DNA of 64,000 nt from Euryodendron excelsum (Eukaryota > Streptophyta > Magnoliopsida > Ericales > Pentaphylacaceae): contig CM065378.1 in assembly GCA_033060915.1 (NCBI GenBank), forward strand, positions 17,660,001-17,724,000, read 5' to 3'. Position 1 is the stretch's first letter, and each line of letters begins with the position of its first letter. The notes beneath the pieces were generated by a model. It was not told the DNA's origin and searched no databases. It saw only the letters and a list, made by a program, of their open reading frames with translations. The position numbers were made by a program, and so were the translations under genes. This document shows, piece after piece, positions 24,035-36,900 of the stretch.

Positions 24035-25445
24035 TTTGGGTGCAAATCCACCCTCACAACCGCCACCCACTTCCCTTCTTTACATAGACACTAATAAAGA
24101 AAAAGTAGAGGGTTCAATGCACCCTTTTCTTCATTCGTTGGTGTAAAAATCTTTCACTTCTTTGTTATTATTATTAGTGATTTATTGACTAAGAAGAGAA
24201 AGACAATACACGGTGTTGACCCTTCATGATCCCTTTTCTTTTCAGAGGGTTCAAAATCTTTAGCAGCCCCACCTGCTTTTTTGTAACTTTCTTTTCCATC
24301 ATTCACATCCGTGGTGGGGCCGTGTAAAAATTTTGAACCCTCCCGCAGAAAAGAAAGGCATAGATGCAAGTCTCTTGCGTACGATACACTTGGGAGTTGG
24401 AGTGAAAAAAGAAAGTGAATAAAATAATTAATAGCAATAACAAAAAAACAGGTAAAGATTTTGAACAATGATACTATGCCTTCCCTTAGTCCTTCCTCTA
24501 TTGCTGAGATCCTATAGGCTATATTTCCTTCAAGGGTCCAGGGCTCAAATCCATTATGTTATAATTATAAATATATATAGTCTAATATGATATCTGAAGT
24601 GCGCTAGTCCTTAACATACTAAATTATATCATCTTAGCATGTGATAACCCAAGCTAAACTAGTATAGGTAACCAAACACTATGGTGTTTTCCAGCATTAT
24701 GTTGTAAATGGTCAAAAACATGTAAATTTGGGTACAAGTGCTGTTTCAGGGTTACATCCACTAGTCCTTGGCATACTTAATTATATCATCTTAGCATGTG
24801 ATAACCCAAGCTAAACTAGTATAGGAAACCAAACACCATGGTGTTTTCCAGTATTATGTTGTAAATGGTTTCTTGTTCATCAAATACATGTGATGGATGT
24901 AACCCTGAAACAGCACTTATACCCAAATTTACATGTTTTTGACCATTTAGTTCAATTTTCGCTTTATTACTCAACATTCAACATGCAAAACCATCTTGAC
25001 TTTTGTTTTTTCGTAGCCACTTTGAAATATTTGACAACCGGCACCAGTTAGGGCCGTCGTAGAGGGCCCTCCTTTAACCTCACTAGTGCCAATTTAGATT
25101 TGAAAAGCGTCAAGACTCGGGTAACAACTTCACAAGGACTCGAACACGATATAGAAATAGGGCTTCTAGTTTCCAACATGCGGATTTATTGAACACTCTC
25201 TCAAATAAGAGGGAACACTCTTCCCTTGTCGGAGTGGAGCAATCGCTCGATCTCCATTTATTTTCCAAAAGAAGAAAAATGCACTCTCCACAAAACCTGG
25301 AGTCATCATTACAAATGGGGAAATTTTTGTACAACTTTGAATAGGCTGTCATAAGCAAAATCTTTATAACTTCACTGCTAGAATATAACTGATCTACAAG
25401 AATGGTGCTATGGTGATGTTTCTATCTTTACAAACCTAATCCTCC
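24035..25445. other. Duplicated spacer (first copy)
   Basis: It is largely collinear with the second spacer at 29812-30930. For example, gagtgccaatttagattt-type sequence near 25085 matches that near 30588. It includes nested direct and inverted repeats (24603-24950) and a short foldback near 24225-24355. No gene was seen. Confidence 0.7.
24603..24950. repeat. Compound direct plus inverted repeat
   Basis: A ~105-bp segment containing gtgataacccaagctaaact occurs twice in direct order (about 24603-24708 and 24761-24867). Each copy is followed by one arm of a ~55-bp inverted repeat. The first arm (24706-24760) reads aaatggtcaaaaacatgtaa, and its complement ends the second (24894-24950). The second spacer has a single copy of the ~105-bp segment and lacks the inverted arms. 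Confidence 0.8.
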
Positions 25446-25862
25446 TTACTCCACTGAACTATCACAGGAGCTCCCAAGGTTGGCCATTACATCATGAACC
25501 AACGGTCTGATTATATTGCTGCTTGACGATCTCGATATATCCATGCACTCCTGTAGGTCTGCGTTGCAGGCTATTGAAACCCATTCATTGTCATCGTCTA
25601 GATATATACTTGAGGTCAAAGGTAACTTCAGCCTCTTTGTCACTTCCTCCTTCAATCTGACAATACCAGAATCCAAAGAAAGCCGAAATCTAACGATATC
25701 TTCTCTGCGCGTTGCTTTTATGGTGACAGTCTTCACTTCTGGCCTGGTTGAAAAATGTGGCACTCTGTCGGGAGTAGCTGGAGTTTCTTAAGGAACCAGT
25801 TCAGAATGTGTAGTGCTTGACCCACCATATTCTGGGACCCTTTCATCCAAAAGAGCCTCTGC
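25446..25862 (-). pseudogene. Fragment of an NLP7-like 3' end (PB1 domain)
   Basis: It closely matches the last part of gene [21 protein letters not shown], then [38 protein letters not shown] and a stop. It differs by a small rearrangement where C has [13 protein letters not shown] and by a stop in the upstream part (VP-stop-ETP). Homology to C ends abruptly at 25862 and SWEET-derived sequence starts at 25863. No RWP-RK part is present. Non-functional. Confidence 0.85.
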
Positions 25863-26110
25863 AAAGGCGAGGTGGGCATGGCTGAGACGACTCTTTTTGG
25901 AGAATCCAAAAAGACAAGCGTAAGGCCCAGAATGTTGATGTTTCTGAGATCAACAGTCTTGAAAAATACAGCTACTCCCGGGCTGGGCCCATCAATAACC
26001 GACACAGTGGCCACTACACTTTTGTTTGCAGGCACAATCCTCTGGCATATATGCTTTGATCATAACACAACAAGATCATATGTAAAGTCCCTACTCTATT
26101 CAGGTTTCTA
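25863..26110 (+). pseudogene. Fragment of the SWEET last exon and 3' UTR
   Basis: It starts at aaaggcgag, equivalent to about position 3072 in the intact SWEET gene, and continues through the stop region and 3' UTR (gatcaac, then gggcccatcaat). A one-base deletion (gcgtaaggcc against gcagtacggcc) shifts the frame. It is plainly a duplicated 3' end with no upstream exons. Confidence 0.85.
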
Positions 26111-26543
26111 AACAATTTTTATTTTTTTCCAGAGAGGGGTTCCCAACTTGTTAAAAGTTCTTAATTTATGAGGGAAATGCAGGCTTTATAATGGAAGTAC
26201 CATGCCGATATATTCAAATGTTTTTGATTCTGCAATTAATTTTAAAGAGGAAAATCAGGCAAAAATGTTCAAATACAAAGAGAGAATATGAAACTTCTAT
26301 TTTTTTTATGGGTTTAAAAAAATATGAAACTTCTTACAACCACCATAAAGTAAAAAAACATATAATATTAATTCTAGCAAATCTGGCAAGAAAATGTTCT
26401 AATACACAGACAGAGAATAAGGAATTGCAGACAGTCACGGTAGAGTAAAAACACAGTAATATAATTTCTACAATCAAAACCTCCAGTTTTTAGTTGCTCG
26501 GCAACTTAGATGCTATCAGAATGCAGCATTGGACTTATCGTAG
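26111..26543. other. Duplicated SWEET-NLP spacer
   Basis: Collinear with about 3510-3875. No coding sequence was recognised. Confidence 0.7.
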
Positions 26544-29500
26544 CTATGATCTTTTCCTCTTCAGTCCTCTGCAGCTTTCACAGCTGGAATTGGCAGCCCT
26601 ATCAAAAACCAGTAGATTGATTACTCGATTGCCTATTGAACTTGAAAATTTCTGACAATCCTGCAAGTCCTCATCACAGGCTATTAAGATCCACTGGTGA
26701 TCCTCATGGTCCTCGTACTTGACTTTGACGCAGCCAAGCTCTAACTTCAGTCTCTTTACCACTTCTTCCATCAATTCGTCAAATCCAGATATCAGAGAGA
26801 CGAAATTTTATTGTGTCATCTCCATATGTTGCCTTAAACGTCCACATATCTTGTCTTGCTGTGAGCTGTGGCAGAATAGTACTAGTCGCGGCTTGCCTCA
26901 GAGCTGGATCAGAGCACATAGGCACTCTCGATGCTGTCTGAGGCTGTACTGTAAACCCAAGAGCATTGGGATTTGGATAAGTAGCTGAAGGAGTGGATTC
27001 TTTTTGTTGAATTGCCAATTCAGAGGGACCCCCTGCTGCTTCTCCACTTCCATTGTAAATAGATATTGAAATCGGCAAATCCATAGAAGGATTATTAGGA
27101 GGAGAAGAATCATGAGAAGTAGGGGCTTTTATGTTCTCTTCTTTTGAGCCACTCCCCGCATTCGACTGGCTTGAGCACCCGATAAAATTTGGCAACCCGT
27201 CGTGCTCCTGAATGTGCCCAAATATTTCATTCCCTATGTCAGCCTGTCCATCAGTTGATATTGGTGGCTTGCAGGTGGGTGACATATTCTTTTCTCCCAG
27301 TGGTTCATCAGGGGGTTTAGAGCCACCTGGTGAGTTATGATGGTCGGATCCAACAGCAACTGGAAGTGAACTGGGAGGACTGAGTGGTTCTTCTACGCCG
27401 TGGACAGATTCATTTACAAGCTTTGGCTTGAAGAGAGACCCATTACCATTACACTTGTTTTTCCTGCGATGTGGCCAACGAACGATCCCATGGTCCCTAT
27501 GGATGATGCGCTTAAATGTGGATACGCTAACTGCATGAGCAAGAATAAGTAGATAAGGAAACTGAATTTTTACATTGCTTCAGCAAGAGAAATATCCAGC
27601 TTCTCCTTGCCAGAAGAATTACTTTACTATTGGTTCAAAAACAAGAGCAAGATTGCAAGCAACACTTTACTAACTGTTGAGACTTACCACCCAAGTAATC
27701 AGCAGTATCTTTACGGCTATGGCCAAAATGTTGTTGGAGATCCTCTAAACTAATTGAACTCCTTGTAGTAACACATTTTCTAGCATTTTTCTTCTTTGAA
27801 TGAGATACTGTAGGGGTGCTCTGATCTGCCCTGACATGTGTTCCGCAGTTTGTAGCATTAAATTCCACCGAAGATTCTTGTTCAGATGAACCAAGCTGCA
27901 CCATCTCGCCTCCAGTTGGTGAGGCTATAGGCCGAGGCGAAGATCTAGCAGGTCGGGGAATTTGCATACATTGAGGCCTCGGATCAAGATTCTCATCAAT
28001 AGATGGACCGAAAACTTCAACCGACACTTCCATCATTGTTGAATTTGCCCCAACAACATGTGTTCCGCTGTTTGTAGCATCAAATTCCAACAATGATTAT
28101 TGTTCTGACAAACCATGCTGCAACAACTCTCCTCCAGTTGGTGAGGCTATTGGCCGAGGTGAAGATCCAGCAGGCAGGGGAATTTGGATTCATTGAGGCC
28201 TCGAATCAAGATTCTCGTCAATAGATGGACCGAAAACTTCACCCGACACTTCCATCATTGTTGAATTTGCCCTAACATGTGTTCCGCTGTTTGTAGCATC
28301 AAATTCCAACAATGATTTTTGTTCTGACGAACCAAGATGCCCCATCATCTCTCTTCCAATTGGTGGGGCTATGGGCTCAGGTGATGAACCAAGCTGCACA
28401 ATTCCCACTTAGAAATGAAGCTCCAGGATCATAACATGACATTGATATATGCAGAACGTGAAGAGTACTAACCAGATAAGGAGTCAATGCTCTTAAACTT
28501 GCAAGGCACTGTGCCACTCTCTGTACAAGTTGGATAGACGGAAACACTTGTCTCTTTAGTGGTGATAAGTTGAAGGGGTAAGTCTGCCTAACATCTGTAA
28601 GTTCAACACTGTTATATGCAGCTTCCTCCACTCTAAGTACGATGCAGTTTGCTTCTTTGTGAATTTTGTCTAAAGTTGAATTGAATCAACGGATCTTATA
28701 AGCAGTCTTTGAAAGAAATACCAGTGCGTTTGAGAGGGAGAATAAGAATTGGTCCTTGTTCTTCTTCCTTCGTTTTTGTAACTGCAATTTTTGCCGAAGC
28801 ACTTCAAAGTAGTCATCCAGCGCATCTGCAATGTCATATGCTACAGCCACGAATTTCTGCACCATTTGCCAGTTCTCAGCGTCACATAATAGAGTATAAT
28901 CAGTTTCTTCTACAAAGCTGGTTAAACTCTCTCATGAAACCGCACCATGCGAGATTCAACCCTACAAGGTCAAATTTGTCAGGATTTCAGTACCATGAGA
29001 AGAGAGAAATGCTCGAGAACTCTGAACTCATCATACAAGATATGAAGATAACTGCGTTATGAGGTTAAGAGGGAGTCTATCCATCGGCGAGTATCATATG
29101 TATAGTTCGATTTATAAATAAAAAAATAAGTTCTCTGAGACAAAAAGTACCATATACGTGTATAATAGAGAAAAAGGAACCGTAACAGAAGTGAACCAAA
29201 ACCAGAGCTTTTGCAGGAAAAGCAAAGAAGACTAGAAATACATTAGATTATCAATAAAGATGGACCAAGAATTATTAGTCCACACAGAAAATTTAAAAAA
29301 ATTCAGGTTAACCCGCAGTTCCAAATCGACGCAGCCAGATAACATACCAAAACAAATCAACAATTTCAGTTCAATTTTTTTTTCCCTTTTGAGCATTGGA
29401 ATCTGAATAAAGAAATAAAAAGAAAAAACTTTAAATAGAAGAACAAAAATAAAAGCAAAAGCCAGAGAAAGAGCAGGCAAAATTCAAGCCAAATCAACCT

Positions 29501-29811
29501 AAAGAGTTAAGCATAAACGGCATCTGGGAGTCCAGATTCTAACGATGGAGCGGGCATTAGAGGGGAGAGAGAGAGACGGAATTACCGTAATCTATACCAT
29601 ATGAGAAGTCGGGTGGTGGAGACATGAGGATGTTGGGAGTCGGCAAGCAAGCATCGAAACCGAGGTGGCCGTCATAGAGCTCCGGTGGCGCTGTCTAATC
29701 TTGCCATGGCACCAGGCCGATACCGCAGGCGGTGAGTGCTCGCGGAGGTGAGTACATGGGCCAGTTCCTCACGAGCTCCACTACAGAATCTTGTTCATCT
29801 TGCTGCGACAT
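26544..29811 (-). pseudogene. Chimeric NLP pseudogene (locus B, paralogue of A)
   Basis: It has the same architecture as locus A. Exon equivalents are 29811-29586, about 28990-28473, 28393-27688 and 27530-26544. Exon 1 begins MSQQDEQDSVVELVRNWPMY but has a TAG after VPWQD. The coiled-coil exon keeps LLCDAENWQ, VAYDIADALDDYFEVLRQ and FLFSLSNALVFLSKTAYKIR, then TGA, then FNSTLDKIHKEANCIVL. The repeat exon holds two full units and one partial, with two more stops. The RWP-RK region reads SSISLEDLQQHFGHSRKDTA plus VSVSTFKRIIHRDHGIVRWP and HRRKNK. In PB1 a frameshift separates IKFRLSDIWI from VVKRLKLELGCVKVKYED. At least five lesions make this a pseudogene. It complements A: it keeps the longer coiled coil and a sense codon where A has its premature stop. 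Confidence 0.85.
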
Positions 29812-30930
29812 TTTCGGTGCAAATACACCCCCAGCAAACCCCTTACCCACTTTCTTCCCTTTTCAATGATCCCTTTTCTCATTCTCTCATGTGAAGTCTT
29901 CCGTTTCTTTATTTATCAGCAAAATGCTATTCTTTCAAAAAAATTCTACAGAACTTTGCATGATTTGACAGCAACAACTATGTAATTCAAAACCATCCTG
30001 CTTTTTTGTTAACTTTTTTTCTTCATAATTCCAAGACCCAAAAGACTCTGAGCAATGATACTGTATCAATGCCTTTCTTTAGACCTTCCCTTTCTTCAAA
30101 TGGTCCAGGGTTCAAATCTGTTAGATCCCTTCTTCAGAGGGATCAAAATTTTTAGACGGCCCCACCTGTTTTTTTTTTCTTCTTCTTATTATCATTATTT
30201 TTTTTATTGACTTTCTTTCTTCACTCCAGGCCAGTGTATGGTAGACCCATTGAACAGTCATATGCTATTATGCCTTCCCTTAGACCTTCCCCTTCTTCCT
30301 ATACGTCGAATATGACATCTCAAGTGCGCTAATCCTTGGCACACTTAATTATACCATCTGAGCGAGCATGTGATAACCCAAAGCTAAACTAGTATAGGTA
30401 ACCAAACATCACGGTGTCTGCCAGCGTTTCGAATAGTTATTAGTTCCTGTCCAGGTGATATTACTCAATAATCGACATGCAAAACCATCTGATCTGAACT
30501 TTGCTTTTTCTTAGCCACTTAGAAATATTGGCAACTAGCACCGGTCAGGGTGCTGTAGCGGACTCTCTTTAACCTTACCTCACGAGTGCCAATTTAGATT
30601 TGACTAGCGTCCAGACTCGAGTAACAACTTCACAAAGGACTCAACAACCTGTAGAAATGTGCCTTCTAACATGCTGATTTATTGAACACATTAAAAAAAC
30701 AAGGGATAACTCTTTCCATGCGGGAGCGGAGCATTCGCTCTCCATTTATATCACAAGCGAAGAAAAATGTACTCTCTGGAAAACCTGGAGACATCGTTAC
30801 AAACGGGGAAATTTTTGTACAACTTCGAATAGGCTGTCATGAGCAAAATCTTTACAACTTCACTGCTAGTATATAACACTACAAGAATGGTGCTATAGTG
30901 AGGTTTCCATATTTACAAACCTAATCCTCC
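29812..30930. other. Duplicated spacer (second copy)
   Basis: It runs between pseudogene B and gene C and matches the first spacer at 24035-25445, with small indels and without the compound repeat. No gene was seen. Confidence 0.7.
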
Positions 30931-33900
30931 TTACTCTCCTGAACTATCACAAGAGCTCCCGAGGTTGGCCATTACATCATGAACCAACAGTCTGATTATA
31001 TTGCTGCTTGACGATCTTGATATATCCATGCACTCCTGTAGGTCTGCATCGCAGGCTATTGAAACCCACTCATTGTCATCGTCTAGATACTTGAGGTCAA
31101 AGGTACCCACCTCTAACTTCAGCCTCTTTGCCACTTCCTCCTTCAATCTGACAATACCTGAATCCAAAGAAAGCCGAAATCTAATGATATCTTCTCTACG
31201 TGTTGCTTTTATGGTCACAGTCTTCACTTCTGGCCTGGTTGAAAAATGTGGCATTCTGTCCGGAGTAGCTGGAGTTTCTTTAGGAACCAGTTCAGAATGT
31301 AGTGTGTTTGCTCCACCATATTCCCCACCATATTTGGGGACCCTTTCATCCAAAAGAGCCTCTGCTGGGGTACACAGATTTCTCAAATCATGTGAGCTTC
31401 CTGCATCCTCAATCAGCGTTCTTCCAAATGACTCTGGGGGATGTGTTGTGACAAGAGCATCAGGAATTGAGAATGCTGCTGAGAGATTTACTTCTCCTGC
31501 TGGTTGGCATGCCAGTTCCAATGAGCTGCCTAATTTTATGCATTTCTCATGGATAGGAGAAACAACTGCATCATCTGGAGGGGAGGATTCATTTCCAGGG
31601 CTGGGTCTATCCGGGCATGAACCATGGGAAGTAGGGGTCCCAGTGCTCTCCTCTTTTGAGCCACTCCCTGTTTTGGACTGGCTCGACTCTTGGCCCAACT
31701 CAGATAGGAACCCATTTTGCTCATGTATGATTTCCCCTTTACCTACCATCCCATCTCCAAGCATCTGACTTGCTGCCTCAGCCTTTCCCCAACTTACTGG
31801 TATCTTAGGGATTGGCAATTGATTCTTTCCTGTCATAACTTTAAATGGTTTAGAACCAGCTGAATTGTGTTGAGTGGATTCATTTAAACTGGCAGGCCAT
31901 GAGATGGAACCGACAGGGAGAGGAAGTGAACTTGCAGCACCTGGCACAGATTCAATTACACGCTTTATCTTAGAAAGGGAGCGGTTAACCTTGTTGATCT
32001 TCCGAGATGGCCACCGAGAGATCCCATGCTGCCTACATATACGCTTCATTGTAGTAGGACAAACTGTAAAAGTAAGAATTGTGATGAGAACATTCTACTT
32101 CTGTTACAACTGCAAAGATCAGTTCATCTTTAAAACAAAAAATCCAAAATGAAAATAAAATAAGCAAGAGGACAAGCAACAACCATTGAATTTATAAGCA
32201 TACCGCCAAGACTCTTTGCAGCATCTTTAAGACTCCCAGCAAAATATTGCTGAAGTACCTCTAAGCTGATTGTTTTCTCAGCTTTTCCACGTTTTCTCTC
32301 CGATTTTTTGCTCGTGTCTTCATGCTCCAGAAAGGAAACAGCATTTTGGACTCCACCTGCACCACCAACACTCCCTCCACTGTTCATAGCATCAGCTTCG
32401 ATCCTTAGCAGCGGCTCCAGTGAATCAAGATGCACCATCTCTGCTACATTTGGTAAAGCACCAGAGCCAAGTGGAGATATTACATTTTGGCATATGCTAA
32501 CATGTTCAAGTACTGAATCACGTTTCTCATCTGTGCAAGCTTTAATAATTTCAATGCATTTCCACTCTTCTTCAAGTTCTTTACCAGACGCAACTTTAAG
32601 ACTCTGAAAGTGCTGCTTCATGGTTACCAATAGTGTGTCCAAGAATGTCCATTGTATATTGCCCCTGATGTTAGGGGGAAGAAAGAACTCTAGAATATAA
32701 TCATCATCCCCAGTGTGAGTGCTCTGTAAGCAGATTGCAAAAGAGCTAGTTAACCCAAACATACGTGCATAATGAACTAAGGGGTACTCAGTTTTGCCAA
32801 ACTGAGTAATATCTTCACAGAAGCATGAGTTTTGGGATGCAAATGCCCGCCCTGCAACCCCCTGACCCTTTTGTAGGTGATGTTCAGCACAGGCCTCCCT
32901 GAATCCCCACATGTGAGCATCTACAATGTAGAAAGCTACATCAGTTGTGGACATGCAGACTTGTCCCATGCAGCTGCCATCAAAGCTACTGCAGCTCTTC
33001 TTCAAACCGCCCCCATAGGCTACAACACTGCGATGTCTGCATGGAACCCAGGTCTGAGCCAGAGGTAGTTTGTGAGTTTCACATACCACTGTCAATATCT
33101 CCAAGATTTCAGCCAGCGCATTTTGGCGACCTTCATTGCAAATCTGGTTTGCAAGCACATTAATTTCACGCATTCATGTGAACAGAAAATTGATTTTCAA
33201 ATTATAGTTGCTGCTTACCTGCATGGTTGGATGATCCAAAATCTCTGAACTTTTCAAATTCACTGCCTGCAGGTAAACTGAATTATGTAAACTGAGGAAT
33301 CTTGAAAGGTTGGCATGAGAAATAATTACGAAAGAGCATACAAGTAATAGTACTAAATGGAAGCATCAGGCACCATCTCATGAAGACCAAGATGGATATG
33401 CATGGTTCATGCCACTAGAATTAGTTATATTTACTCCATCATTTATCTGATTCCAGTAAGAACACAATAGCTTTTATCTCTCCAGCTGATGAATCACTAA
33501 AACATCAAAGAAAACATGAATAAAAGAGGCATATCTGATCACAGATCTTGTTTACCAATCAAGTCCTACAAACCCACAACATTAGAAAATGAAAGAAGAC
33601 AAATGCAAGAGCAAGACTGCCAGTAATGGAAAAGTATGGAAACCGGTTGTGTAAATGACTTCTACACAGTTCAAGCCAGGGAGAAGTGTCTCTTGTTGAA
33701 GATAATGCGCATGGAATTTTGTGACATATAACAAAGAAGGAGCTGTTTCTACCCATTTAAGTAGACAATACTAAGATTATGAGGACACCAATCATCCAAA
33801 ATAATAATTTTACTAAAAGCCATGTCCTCATATCAACAGTTGTCATCATTGCAGACCATAATCTTTTCTGCCCATTTAGGAGAGATGTGGAGCAGGAGAG

Positions 33901-36900
33901 ACCTTATATACTAGCCAGGGCAATGGCAAACCTCAGAGGCCTGGTATATCCCTATTTCCCCAGGACAGCCCATGGGGGCCCTCCTTTACAGTAACACTGC
34001 TTCCACATCCAATAAGAGGATAATGAAATTCCCACACCCTTTTTGTAAAATTTCTCAAGCATGATTGAGGTCATGGGTTTGACTTGCCCTCTCCCTCCCA
34101 TGGCTTTGGCTTCCAGTGTACGCAAAAAACAAATTAACAAAAAAAAATCCCAAACCAACCTACAATTCGATTATGTTCAACTATCAAGACATTACCCTTG
34201 ATGATAGGAAGTCTATACCTATTCATTAAGTGTTGAATCAATATGTGTGATCATGTCTAGGAAGCATGAACACTTCTAAAAGAATGCCGTGTCTGTGTTG
34301 GACAGGTTTCGGATACATATATTTCTCGGACAGGCCAATTAGTGTATCCTAAATTTTTGTTGATTTATTTTTCTATGGACACGCCCAGAACACGCTGGAG
34401 ACACATATCTATTACTTAATCGCACATGAAACACATTGTAAGTATACATTGTAAACTTGTTTTCATCATATTTTATGCTAAATTATGATTAAATTAAGGA
34501 TTGAACATGTTTTTCATGTTGAATTAGTATTATTTTTTTATATTTTTGGAGGTTTGTGGATGTAACATTTATATACATAGCTAATAAAATATATGAAACA
34601 TATATTTTTTGCCGTATCCCAGCCGTGTCTGTGTTCTCATTTTTTTAAAATTATCGTGTCTCGTGTCCATACGCGTGTCCATATCCATACGTGTATCAGT
34701 GTCCATCCTTCATAGAATCATGTTATGTAAATACCTTGGCACAAGGGTAAGGTTGTTGCATTACGACCAGGGCGTCATGAGTTCGAAACCCGAAGATAGC
34801 CTCTCAAGCGAGGGGCTAGAGCTGCCTACATCTGATGCCTCCCAGATCCTCAGTGGCGGTAGCCCCGTGGACTAGATTACCCTTTTTTTATGTTAGATAA
34901 ACATCACAACTATAGTCCTCCCTAATTTAATATATGTAAGGCCCGCACTAATGTATATATGTATAAACATTATAGACATAGGCAATTATCTGCTTTCTGC
35001 CATATCAACAAAAAAGTGATTAGATGCTACAATCAACAATCAAGATAAATAAATAAGAAATATTGTGAGGAGAATGGTTAATCCAGTGGTAGTGGCAGCC
35101 CCACCCATGCCTGTGGTCATAGGTTTGATTCACCCTTCCCCTCCCCATCCCCCAAGGGCTTTGGCAATCCGATGTACCTAAAACAAAAAAGAAATATTGG
35201 AAAAAGGAAATATTGTTCCTCGTGTGTCAATCTCAACATGTGAGAGAAGATTGCAAAAGAAAAGTAATAACATCTATATTGCCCATTGAGGGAGATCTTC
35301 AAAATCCAAGTCAATATCCTTTTTTTATTAATTTCCAAGAGAACGCTTCTGGATATATGAAATGTCCAATATATGTGATCCGTCATAAAAATGAAATACT
35401 CAATATATACAATCCATATGTCTCACCAACCTTGTTTGTGACTAGTAATAGCCAATCAAGGTGCCCAGCAATCCCTTCTAATAAACTTAGTGACTTGTCC
35501 TGCTGTTCTTATAATAGTAACTATGAAACAAGTAATGATGAAGGAAGACGCCACTCACTAGCATTGACACATTTCTACTAATCCATTTTTCATTACATGC
35601 ATGATGCAGCCTAGTTGTGCAAGATTCTTACAGAAATAGCAAATTGAGTCATTACAATTCTACTATGAATCCTTTTTTTTCTAATTAAATTGCAATATTT
35701 ACTTACTTTTAGATCTTTTTATGGTTGTAGGGATGAAATTTTGGGGTTTTAAGTTGTTACGGTATTGGGCAGGGCAGTTTATAGGGTGAATGAGTTATGC
35801 ATTTGTGCTTCCTCTCATATTCTCTTTTCTTCTTTTTGGTTCTATCCATCTTTCTCTCAAAAAGGAAATAAACAGGAAGAAAGAACATATTTATTCGCTC
35901 CTCACATGTTTGAATAAATACTCATGAGAGCTTGGTTGTATCAGGAAACCATTAAGACTATGCTTTAAATCGACCATCAATATAACTAATTATGATTGAA
36001 TAAATAGAATGAACAATATAATTTCTCAAAATGATCCCTGTAGCAACTCATATTTCAGGATAAGCCGATTGCAGAACATAACAGGAAACTGAAATGCAGA
36101 ATATGCATGTAGGAAGGGGATGAGGGAACCAACCTGAAGTGCTTTGCAGACTTTGTCAACTTCAGGAGCATAGTGAATCTTCTGTGAAGTCATTATGAGC
36201 TCAAGTACACCAATGCAGGACTGCCCAGAAGCTTCAAACACGGGCAAAGCTAAGGTTCCTCTAACATTGTAATGCAGAGCATGATTAAGACGTGGATACT
36301 CTTTGCTTGAGTAGTACTGCACATTTGGAGACCATTCCGGTAATTTTTGCCGAAATACACGGCCAGGAAGCCCAAGGTCTCCATCACTCTCCCCATCGGC
36401 AGAAAACATATACATCACAGAGGCCATTCTATACTGATGAAGCCCATTACTGTGTGGGTCAAGAACGAAGGGTTGCCCAGAAGTTGTGAGTACATACCGA
36501 CCCCCCTTTTTCACAGGTGCCCAAACCTGAGCTAGAACATGTTCAGTTGATTCTTTTAAGTATCGAAGTGCCTGGGTCATCCTCTCCTTAATCACACAAG
36601 ACCCATCTGGATAATCTAGTGGTGTCAATCCCAAAAACGGTGGAGGTAGCCTTCTTTTATCACCAGTTCCAGCTGGACTTTCAGCTATTGAATTAGGATT
36701 ACCTGTATTGTCTCAAAATTCTTAAATTAAAAGCATATAAATCAAACTCTAATAGAATAAGCAAGCAATGCAACTATCAACTCTAAACAATACTGCTAGT
36801 GATTCAAGGAAACAAGTGATATATGATCTGAAAACAGCCAAGATACTGTAGATAAACCAAGCAAACAAAATGAACAATATTCAGATAAACCAATAAATTC

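Noticed and set aside
31001..31768. 255-codon plus-strand open frame antisense to NLP C exon 5
   Set aside because: The opposite strand encodes the clear PB1-containing last exon; this frame reads as composition shadow.
34780..34795. Possible tRNA gene (gagttcgaaaccc)
   Set aside because: Only box A and box B can be seen, with no cloverleaf; the body and tail fit a SINE.
35213..35581. 122-codon open frame in NLP C intron 2
   Set aside because: It starts at a SINE edge, matches no family and lies in an intron of an intact gene.
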